This document shows, piece by piece, positions 1 through 8,800 of a stretch of 64,000 nucleotides of DNA. The notes under the pieces were generated by a model. That model saw only the letters and a program-made list of their open reading frames with translations. It was not told where the DNA came from and did not search any database. The position numbers were made by a program, and so were the translations under genes. Source of the stretch: Petrolisthes cinctipes (lineage: Eukaryota > Arthropoda > Malacostraca > Decapoda > Porcellanidae); the NCBI GenBank assembly GCA_033782935.1, contig JAWQEG010001306.1, forward strand, positions 1,116,001 to 1,180,000. The letters run 5' to 3'. How positions within the stretch are numbered: the stretch's first letter is position 1; every line of letters begins with the position of its first letter.

Positions 1-176
1 CTGGGACCCCAAAATATTGAATTTTCGGGTGTTTTGAGGCTAAATTTGAGATATAAATGGGTACAGAAGATACATGCACATATTGACTTTGGGCACCAAA
101 AATATCGATTTTCAGCATGTTTTGGGCCTGAATTTTGAAAATCCTCTAACACGGAGTAGGCATGTACAGATCGCTT
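1..176 (+). repeat. Monomer A1 (176 bp), first copy
   Basis: A1 starts ctgggaccccaaaatattg, carries tacagaagatac and gggcaccaaaaatatcg, and ends cacggagtaggcatg then acagatcgctt. It contains two related 88-bp halves: aaaatat occurs at 11 and again at 99, each followed by gatttt- or gaatttt-like sequence, then tgttttg, g(a/g)gcctgaattt and ga. Its dyad near the end of the second half is imperfect (gaatttt against aaaatac). This copy carries private variants gaggct and aatcctc, shared with the monomers at 5815 and 11128, which tie the three super-units together. Confidence 0.9.
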
Positions 177-186
177 CTGGGACCCC
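11..186 (+). repeat. Two 88-bp half-units inside a 176-bp monomer
   Basis: The motif aaaatat(t/c)ga occurs at 11 and 99, exactly 88 bp apart, and again at 187. After each, the two halves align through (a)ttttc, tgttttg, g(a/g)gcctgaattt and ga before diverging. The monomer therefore looks like an old tandem duplication of an 88-bp ancestor. Divergence between halves far exceeds that between monomers. Confidence 0.7.
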
Positions 187-353
187 AAAATATCGAATTT
201 TCGGATGTTTAGGGCCAGAATTTGAGATATAAACGGGTACAGAAGATGCATGCACATATCGACTTTTGGGCACCTAAAAGATCGATTTTCAGTATGTTTT
301 TGGCCTGTATTTTGAAAATACTCTAACACGGAGTAGGCATGTACAGATACCTT
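177..353 (+). repeat. Monomer B1 (177 bp), first copy
   Basis: B1 is recognised by ccccaaaatatcg, tttagggccagaatttg, gaagatgcatgcacatatcg, gggcacctaaaag and tatgtttttggcctg. It ends gtacagatacctt, and this atacc ending almost always precedes a C1 monomer. It has the perfect 8-bp palindrome tgcatgca and the perfect dyad gtattttgaaaatac at 307-321. Confidence 0.88.
307..321. other. Perfect dyad gtattttgaaaatac (one per A2, B1 and B2 monomer)
   Basis: Seven-base arms flank a central base. The motif recurs once per A2, B1 and B2 monomer. In C monomers the outer pair changes on both sides to give atattttgaaaatat (for example 455-469), so symmetry is kept. A1 monomers have a broken version (gaattttgaaaatac). 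It could be a protein-binding site or simply an AT-rich relic; no function is shown. Confidence 0.6.
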
Positions 354-501
354 CTGGGACCTCTAAATATCGAATTTTCGGGTGTTTTGGGACTGAATTT
401 GAAATATCGATTTTTTGGCAACTAAAATGTCGATTTTTAGCATGTTTTTAGCCTATATTTTGAAAATATTCTAGCACTATGTAGGCATGTACAGATTGCT
501 T
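354..501 (+). repeat. Monomer C1 (148 bp), short monomer lacking 29 bp
   Basis: C1 starts ctgggacctctaaatatcg, reads tgttttgggactgaatttg, and passes from gatat straight to cgattttttggcacc. Relative to B, 29 bp are missing between gatat and cga, running from the aaacggg of the tataaacggg motif through catgcacatat. The missing block ends in atat, which also precedes it, so slippage or microhomology deletion is plausible. It then reads aaatgtcgatttttagcatg and gcctatattttgaaaatatt, and ends gcactgtgtaggcatg or a close variant. Confidence 0.88.
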
Positions 502-677
502 CTGGGACCCCAAAATATTGAATTTTCGGGTGTTTTGAGCATGAATTTGAGATATAAACGGGTTCAGAAGATACATGCACATATTGACTTTGGGCATCTA
601 AAATATCTATTTTCAGCATGTTTTGGGCCTGTATTTTGAAAATACTCTAACACTGAGTAGGCATGTACAGATTGCTT
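502..677 (+). repeat. Monomer A2 (176 bp), first copy
   Basis: A2 resembles A1 but has gggcatctaaaatat instead of gggcaccaaaaatat, gggcctgtatttt instead of gggcctgaatttt, and ends aacactgagtaggcatg with agattgctt. It carries the perfect gtattttgaaaatac dyad. It normally follows C1 and precedes B2. Confidence 0.87.
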
Positions 678-855
678 CTGGGACCCCAAAATATTGAATT
701 TTCGGGTGTTTTGAGCCTGAATTTGAGATATAAACGGGTACTGAAGATGCATGCACATATCGACTTTTGTGCACCTAAAAGGTCGATTTTCTGTATGTTT
801 TGAGCATGTATTTTGAAAATACTCTAACACGGAGTTAGGCATGTACAGATCGCTT
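678..855 (+). repeat. Monomer B2 (177 bp class; this copy 178 bp)
   Basis: B2 is marked by ccccaaaatattg, gagcctgaatttg, gggtactgaagatgcatgc, cttttgtgcacctaaaag and tatgttttgagcatg. It ends cacggagtaggcatg with agatcgctt and precedes C2. This copy has one extra base in gagttaggc, plus ggtcgattttctg in place of gatcgattttcag. The monomer at 11805 in the third super-unit shares these changes, so they predate the large duplication. Confidence 0.85.
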
Positions 856-1002
856 CTGGGACCCCTAAATATCGAATTTTCGGGTGTTTGGGACTGAATT
901 TGAGATATCGACTTTTTGGCACCTAAAAGATCGATTTTTAGCATGTTTTTAGCCTATATTTTGAAAATATTCTAGCACTGAGTAGGCATGTACAGATTGC
1001 TT
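856..1002 (+). repeat. Monomer C2 (148 bp class; this copy 147 bp)
   Basis: C2 begins ctgggacccctaaatatcg, has gatatcgactttttggcacc and aaaagatcgatttttagc, and ends gcactgagtaggcatg. Like C1 it lacks the 29-bp block. Many later C2 copies end gcactgtacagat instead and are 138 bp long. This copy is one base short in gtgtttggg. Confidence 0.85.
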
Positions 1003-2032
1003 CTGGGACCCCAAAATATTGAATTTTCGGGTGTTTTGAGCCTGAATTTGAGATATAAACGGGTACAGAAGATACATGCACATATTGACTTTGGGCACCA
1101 AAAATATCGATTTTCAGCATGTTTTGGGCCTGAATTTTGAAAATACTCTAACACGGAGTAGGCATGTACAGATCGCTTCTGGGACCCCAAAATATCGAAT
1201 TTTCGGATGTTTAGGGCCAGAATTTGAGATATAAACGGGTACAGAAGATGCATGCACATATCGACTTTTGTGCACCTAAAAGATCGATTTTCAGTATGTT
1301 TTTGGCCTGTATTTTGAAAATACTCTAACACGGAGTAGGCATGTACAGATACCTTCTGGGACCTCTAAATATCGAATTTTCGGGTGTTTTGGGACTGAAT
1401 TTGAAATATCGATTTTTTGGCACCTAAAATGTCGATTTTTAGCATGTTTTTAGCCTATATTTTGAAAATATTCTAGCACTGTGTAGGCATGTACAGATTG
1501 CTTCTGGGACCCCAAAATATTGAATTTTCGGATGATTTGAGCCTGAATTTGAGATATAAACGGGTTCAGAAGATACATGCACATATTGACTTTGGGCATC
1601 TAAAATATCGATTTTCAGCATGTTTTGGGCCTGTATTTTGAAAATACTCTAACACTGAGTAGGCATGTACAGATTGCTTCTGGGACCCCAAAATATTGAA
1701 TTTTCGGGTGTTTTGAGCTTGAATTTGAGATATAAACGGGTACTGAAGATGCATGCACATATCGACGTTTGTGCACCTAAAAGATCGATTTTCAGTATGT
1801 TTTGAGCATGTATTTTGAAAATACTCTTACACGGAGTAGGCATGTACAGATCGCTTCTGGGACCCCAAAATATTGAATTTTCGGGTGTTTTGAGCCTGAA
1901 TTTGAGATATAAACGGGTACAGAAGATACATGCACATATTGACTTTGGGCATCTAAAATATCGATTTTCAGCATGTTTTGGGCCTGTATTTTGAAAATAC
2001 TCTAACACTGAGTAGGCATGTACAGATTGCTT

Positions 2033-2209
2033 CTGGGACCCCAAAATATTGAATTTTCGGGTGTTTTGAGCCTGTATTTTATATATAAACGGGTACAGAA
2101 GATTCATGCACATATTGACTTTGGGCACCAAAAATATCGATTTTCAGCATGTTTTGGGCCTGAATTTTGAAAAATACTCTAACACGGAGTAGGCATGTAC
2201 AGATCGCTT
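2033..2209 (+). repeat. Variant A1 monomer with tgtattttatatataaac
   Basis: Where other monomers read gcctgaatttgagatataaac, this one reads gcctgtattttatatataaac, and gaagattcatgc follows. Copies lie near 2.07, 8.21, 13.35, 29.57 and 32.43 kb. The cctgtatttt piece is normal for the second half-unit, so the variant looks like a short exchange between half-units. All copies lie in the first 33 kb. Confidence 0.7.
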
Positions 2210-3210
2210 CTGGGACCCCAAAATATCGAATTTTCGGGTGTTTAGGGCCAGAATTTGAGATATAAACGGGTACAGAAGATGCATGCACATATCGACTTTT
2301 GGGCACCTAAAAGATCGATTTTCAGTATGTTTTTGGCTTGTATTTTGAAAATACTCTAACACGGAGTAGGCATGTACAGATACCTTCTGGGACCTCTAAA
2401 TATAGAATTTTCGGGTGTTTTGGGACTGAATTTGAGATATCGATTTTTTGGCACCTAAAATGTCGATTTTTAGCATGTTTTTAGCCTATATTTTGAAAAT
2501 ATTCTAGCACTGTGTAGGCATGTACAGATTGCTTCTGGGACCCCAAAATATTGAATTTTCGGGTGTTTTGAGCCTGAATTTGAGATATAAACGGGTACAG
2601 AAGATACATGCACATATTGACTTTTGCATCTAAAATATCGATTTTCAGCATGTTTTTGGCCTGTATTTTGAAAATACTCTAACACTGAGTAGGCATGTAC
2701 AGATTGCTTCTGGGACCCCAAAATATTGAATTTTCGGGTGTTTTGAGCCTGAATTTGAGATATAAACGGGTACTGAAGATGCATGCACATATCGACTTTT
2801 GTGCACCTAAAAGATCGATTTTCAGTATGTTTTGAGCATGTATTTTGAAAATACTCTAACACGGAGTAGGCATGTACAAATCGCTTCTGGGACCCCTAAA
2901 TATCGTATTTTCGGGTGTTTTGGGACTGAATTTGAGATATCGACTTTTTGGCACCTAAAAGATCGATTTTTAGCATGTTTTTAGCTTATATTTTGAAAAT
3001 ATTCTAGCACTGAGTAGGCATGTACAGATTGCTTCTGGGACCCCAAAATATTGAATTTTCGGGTGTTTTGAGCCTTAATTTGAGATATAAACGGGTACAG
3101 AAGATACATGCACATATTGACTTTGGGCACCAAAAATATCGATTTTCAGCATGTTTTGGGCCTGAATTTTGAAAATACTCTAACACGGAGTAGGCATGTA
3201 CAGATCGCTT

Positions 3211-3348
3211 CTGGGACCCCTAAATATCGAATTTTCGGGTGTTTTGGGACTGAATTTGAGATATCGACTTTTTTGCACCAAAAAGATCGAATTTTAGCAT
3301 GTTTTTAGCCTATATTTTGAAAATATTCTAGCACTGTACAGATCGCTT
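3211..3348 (+). repeat. Short C2 monomer (138 bp), first of a recurrent class
   Basis: The end reads gcactgtacagat instead of gcactg(t/a)gtaggcatg then tacagat: 10 bp lost between repeated tg/tgta motifs. The same form recurs near 3.65, 9.47, 9.79, 14.79, 15.28, 16.77, 17.26, 19.10, 21.29, 22.46, 27.66, 33.36, 33.86, 34.52, 35.34, 38.82, 39.64, 44.28, 44.78, 46.74, 48.74, 49.23, 50.87, 51.67, 56.21, 56.69, 59.87 and 63.46 kb, usually before A2 or A1. Confidence 0.8.
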
Positions 3349-5814
3349 CTGGGACCCCAAAATATCGAATTTTCGGGTGTTTTGAGCCTGAATTCGAGAT
3401 ATAAACGGGTACAGAATATGCATGCACATATCGACTTTTGTGCACCTACAAGATCGATTTTCAGTATGTTTTAAGCATGTATTTTGAAAATACTCTAACA
3501 CTGAGTAGGCATGTACAGATCGCTTCTGGGACCCCTAAATATCGAATTTTCGGGTGTTTTGGGACTGAATTTGAGATATCGACTTTTTGGCACCTAAAAT
3601 GTCGATTTTTAGCATGTTTTTAGCCTATATTTTGAAAATATTCTAGCACTGTACAGATTCTTCTGGGACCCCAAAATATTGAATTTTCGGGTGTTTTGAG
3701 CCTGAATTTGAGATATAAACGGGTACAGAAGATACATGCACATATTGACTTTGGGCACCAAAAATATCGATTTTCAGCATGTTTTGGGCCTGAATTTTGA
3801 AAATACTCTTACACGGAGTATGCATGTACAGATCGCTTCTGGGACCCCAAAATATCGAATTTTCGGGTGTTTAGGGCCAGAATTTGAGATATAAACGGGT
3901 ACAGAAGATGCATGCACATATCGAATTTTGGGCACCTAAAAGATCGATTTTCAGTATGTTTTTGGCCTGTATTTTGAAAATACTCTAACACGGAGTAGGC
4001 ATGTACAGATACCATCTGGGACCTCTAAATATCGAATTTTCGGGTGTTTTGGGACTGAATTTGAGATATCGATTTTTTGGCACCTATAATATCGATTTTT
4101 AGCATGTTTTTAGCGTATATTTTGAAAATATTATAGCACTGTGTAGGCATGTACAGATTGCTTCTGGGACCCCAAAATATTGAATTTTCGGGTGTTTTGA
4201 GCCTGAATTTGTGATATAAACGGGTACAGAAGATACATGCACATATTGACTTTGGGCATCTAAAATATCGATTTTCAGCATGTTTTGGGCATGTATTTTG
4301 AAAATAATCTAACACTGAGTAGGCATGTACAGATTGCTTCTGGGACCCCAAAATATTGAATTTTCGGGTGTTTTGAGCCTGAATTTGAGATATAAACGGG
4401 TACTGAAGATGCATGCACATATCGACTTTTGTGCACCTAAAAGATCGATTTTCAGTATGTTTTGAGCATGTATTTTGAAAATACTCTAACACGGAGTAGG
4501 CATGTACAGATCGCTTCTGGGACCCCTAAATATCGAATTTTCGGGTGTTTTGGGACTGAATTTGAGATATCGACTTTTTGGCACCTAAAAGATCGATTTT
4601 TAGCATGTTTTTAGCCTATATTTTGAAAATATTCTAGCACTGAGTAGGCATGTACAGATCGCTTCTGGGACCCCAAAATATTGAATTTTCGGGTGTTTTG
4701 AGCCTGAATTTGAGATATAAACGGGTACAGAAGATGCATGCATATATCGACTTTTGGGCACCTAAAAGATCGATTTTCAGTATGTTTTTGGCCTGTATTT
4801 TGAAAATACTCTAACACGGAGTAGGCATGTACAGATACCTTCTGGGACCTCTAAATATCGAATTTTCGGGTGTTTTGGGACTGAATTTGAGATATCGATT
4901 TTTTGGCACCTAAAATGTCGATTTTTAGCATGTTTTTAGCCTATATTTATAAAATATTCTAGCACTGTGTAGGCATGTACAGATTGCTTCTGGGACCCCA
5001 AAATATTGAATTTTCGGGTGTTTTGAGCCTGAATTTGAGATATAAACGGGTACAGAAGATACATGCACATATTGACTTTTTGCATCAAAAATATCGATTT
5101 TCAGCATGTTTTGGGCCTGTATTTTGAAAATACTCTAACACTGAGTAGGCATGTACATATTGCTTCTGGGACCCCAAAATATTGAATTTTCGGGTGTTTT
5201 GAGCCTGAATTTGAGATATAAACGGGTACAGAAGATACATGCACATATTGACTTTGTGCACCTAAAAGATCGATTTTCAGTATGTTTTTGGCCTGTATTT
5301 TGAAAATACTCTAACACGGAGTAGGCATGTACAGATACCTTCTGGGACCTCTAAATATCGAATTTTCGGGTGTTATGGGACTGAATTTGAGATATCGATT
5401 TTTGGGCACCTATAATATCGATTTTTAGCATGTTTTTAGCCTATATTTTGAAAATATTATAGCACTGTGTAGGCATGTACAGATTGCTTCTGGGACCCCA
5501 AAATATTGAATTTTCGGGTGTTTTGAGCCTGAATTTGAGATATAAACGGGTACTGAAGATGCATGCACATATCGACTTTTGGGCACCTAAAAGATCGATT
5601 TTCAGTATGTTTTTGGCCTGTATTTTGAAAATACTCTAACACGGAGTAGGCATGTACAGATACCTTCTGGGACCTCTAAATATCGAATTTTCGGGTGTTT
5701 TGGGACTGAATTTGAAATATCGATTTTTTGGCACCTAAAATGTCGATTTTTAGCATGTTTTTAGCCTATATTTTGAAAATATTCTAGCACTGGGTAGGCA
5801 TGTACAGATTGCTT

Positions 5815-8800
5815 CTGGGACCCCAAAATATTGAATTTTCGGGTGTTTTGAGGCTGAATTTGAGATATAAACGGGTACAGAAGATACATGCACATATTGA
5901 CTTTGGGCACCAAAAATATCGATTTTCAGCATGTTTTGGGCCTGAATTTTGAAAATCCTCTAACACGGAGTAGGCATGTACAGATCGCTTCTGGGACCCC
6001 AAAATATCGAATTTTCGGATGTTTAGGGCCAGAATTTGAGATATAAACGGGTACAGAAGATGCATGCACATATCGACTTTTGGGCACCTAAAAGATCGAT
6101 TTTCAGTATGTTTTTGGCCTGTATTTTGAAAATACTCTAACACGGAGTAGGCATGTACAGATACCTTCTGGGACCTCTAAATATCGAATTTTCGGGTGTT
6201 TTGGGACTGAATTTGAAATATCGATTTTTTGGCACCTAAAATGTCGATTTTTAGCATGTTTTTAGCCTATATTTTGAAAATATTCTAGCACTATGTAGGC
6301 ATGTACAGATTGCTTCTGGGACCCCAAAATATTGAATTTTCGGGTGTTTTGAGCATGAATTTGAGATATAAACGGGTTCAGAAGATACATGCACATATTG
6401 ACTTTGGGCACCAAAAATATCGATTTTCAGCATGTTTTGTGCCTGAATTTTGAAAATACTCTAACACGGAGTAGGCATGTACAGATCGCTTCTGGGACCC
6501 CAAAATATCGAATTTTCGGATGTTTAGGGCCAGAATTTGAGATATAAACGGGTACAGAAGATGCATGCACATATCGACTTTTGTGCACCTAAAAGATCGA
6601 TTTTCAGTATGTTTTTGGCCTGTATTTTGAAAATACTCTAACACGGAGTAGGCATGTACAGATACCTTCTGGGACCTCTAAATATCGAATTTTCGGGTGT
6701 TTTGGGACTGAATTTGAAATATCGATTTTTTGGCACCTAAAATGTCGATTTTTAGCATGTTTTTAGCCTATATTTTGAAAATATTCTAGCACTGTGTAGG
6801 CATGTACAGATTGCTTCTGGGACCCCAAAATATTGAATTTTCGGATGTTTTGAGCCTGAATTTGAGATATAAACGGGTTCAGAAGATACATGCACATATT
6901 GACTTTGGGCATCTAAAATATCGATTTTCAGCATGTTTTGGGCCTGTATTTTGAAAATACTCTAACACTGAGTAGGCATGTACAGATTGCTTCTGGGACC
7001 CCAAAATATTGAATTTTCGGGTGTTTTGAGCCTGAATTTGAGATATAAACGGGTACTGAAGATGCATGCACATATCGACGTTTGTGCACCTTAAAGATCG
7101 ATTTTCAGTATGTTTTGAGCATGTATTTTGAAAATACTCTTACACGGAGTAGGCATGTACAGATCGCTTCTGGGACCCCTAAATATCGAATTTTCGGGTG
7201 TTTTGGGACTGAATTTGAGATATCGATTTTTTGGCACCTAAAATGTCGATTTTTAGCATGTTTTTAGCCTATATTTTGAAAATATTCTAGCACTGTGTAG
7301 GGATGTACAGATTGCTTCTGGGACCCCAAAATATTGAATTTTCGGGTGTTTTGAGCCTGAATTTGAGATATAAACGGGTACAGAAGATACATGCACATAT
7401 TGACTTTGGGCATCTAAAATATCGATTTTCAGCATGTTTTTGGCCTGTATTTTGAAAATACTCTAACACGGAGTAGGCATGTACAGATACCTTTTGGGAC
7501 CTCTAAATATCGAATTTTCGGGTGTTTTGGGACTGAATTTGAAATATCGATTTTTTGGCACCTAAAATGTCGATTTTTAGCATGTTTTTAGCCTATATTT
7601 TGAAAATATTCTAGCACTGTGTAGGCATGTACAGATTGCTTCTGGGACCCCAAAATATTGAATTTTCGGATGATTTGAGCCTGAATTTGAGATATAAACG
7701 GGTTCAGAAGATACATGCACATATTGACTTTGGGCATCTAAAATATCGATTTTCAGCATGTTTTGGGCCTGTATTTTGAAAATACTCTAACACTGAGTAG
7801 GCATGTACAGATTGCTTCTGGGACCCCAAAATATTGAATTTTCGGGTGTTTTGAGCCTGAATTTGAGATATAAACGGGTACTGAAGATGCATGCACATAT
7901 CGACGTTTGTGCACCTAAAAGATCGATTTTCAGTATGTTTTGAGCATGTATTTTGAAAATACTCTTACACGGAGTAGGCATGTACAGATCGCTTCTGGGA
8001 CCCCAAAATATTGAATTTTCGGGTGTTTTGAGCCTGAATTTGAGATATAAACGGGTACAGAAGATACATGCACATATTGACTTTGGGCATCTAAAATATC
8101 GATTTTCAGCATGTTTTGGGCCTGTATTTTGAAAATACTCTAACACTGAGTAGGCATGTACAGATTGCTTCTGGGACCCCAAAATATTGAATTTTCGGGT
8201 GTTTTGAGCCTGTATTTTATATATAAACGGGTACAGAAGATTCATGCACATATTGACTTTGGGCACCAAAAATATCGATTTTCAGCATGTTTTGGGCCTG
8301 AATTTTGAAAAATACTCTAACACGGAGTAGGCATGTACAGATCGCTTCTGGGACCCCAAAATATCGAATTTTCGGGTGTTTAGGGCCAGAATTTGAGATA
8401 TAAACGGGTACAGAAGATGCATGCACATATCGACTTTTGGGCACCTAAAAGATCGATTTTCAGTATGTTTTTGGCTTGTATTTTGAAAATACTCTAACAC
8501 GGAGTAGGCATGTACAGATACCTTCTGGGACCTCTAAATATAGAATTTTCGGGTGTTTTGGGACTGAATTTGAGATATCGATTTTTTGGCACCTAAAATG
8601 TCGATTTTTAGCATGTTTTTAGCCTATATTTTGAAAATATTCTAGCACTGTGTAGGCATGTACAGATTGCTTCTGGGACCCCAAAATATTGAATTTTCGG
8701 GTGTTTTGAGCCTGAATTTGAGATATAAACGGGTACAGAAGATACATGCACATATTGACTTTTGCATCTAAAATATCGATTTTCAGCATGTTTTTGGCCT

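Larger units (their letters stand above)
1..1002 (+). repeat. Reference hexameric higher-order repeat (A1-B1-C1-A2-B2-C2, 1002 bp)
   Basis: This is the cleanest example of the hexamer: A1 1-176, B1 177-353, C1 354-501, A2 502-677, B2 678-855, C2 856-1002. The next A1 begins at 1003. The two 501-bp halves are diverged versions of one A-B-C trimer. The A1 trimer has gggcacc in A, tttagggccag in B and gggacctctaaat in C. The A2 trimer has gggcatcta in A, tactgaagatg with gtgcacc in B, and gggacccctaaat in C. The same order recurs, for example at 58890-59881, where C2 carries a 10-bp deletion and the hexamer is 992 bp. Confidence 0.9.
1..5814 (+). repeat. Super-unit copy 1 (5814 bp)
   Basis: Monomer starts after the first hexamer: A1 1003, B1 1179, C1 1356, A2 1504, B2 1680, A2 1857, variant A1 2033, B1 2210, C1 2387, A2 2535, B2 2710, C2 2887, A1 3035, short C2 3211, B2 3349, short C2 3526, A1 3663, B1 3839, C1 4016, A2 4164, B2 4340, C2 4517, A/B1 hybrid 4665, C1 4842, A2 4990, A/B1 hybrid 5166, C1 5342, B2/B1 hybrid 5490, C1 5667. 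Bases 1-1640 match 11128 onward at offset 11127. Bases 1440-4990 match 7578-11128 at offset 6138. Confidence 0.85.

Noticed and set aside
40..70. CENP-B box
   Set aside because: The best place, around ttgagatataaacgggt, matches the cggg side and the central a but not the ttcg side. The gaattcgag variants have ttcg at the wrong spacing. The resemblance is probably chance.
1..176. Identity with primate alpha satellite (171 bp), Arabidopsis 178-bp or Brassica 176-bp centromere repeats
   Set aside because: Lengths are similar, but I see no sequence resemblance to what I know of those families, and the 148-bp partner monomer is unlike them. No database search was possible.
437..619. Many 60-178-codon reverse-strand open frames (for example 437-619, 1649-2131, 52661-53197) as genes
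   Set aside because: They repeat at the satellite period, overlap each other in different frames, start at arbitrary points, carry frame-shifting length differences between copies, and lack recognisable domains or gene context. They are by-products of the repeat.
3108..3308. Plus-strand open frames such as 3108-3308, 44521-44751 and 49878-50114
   Set aside because: Same reason: they start at atgcac or similar repeat motifs, recur with the monomers and match no family I know.
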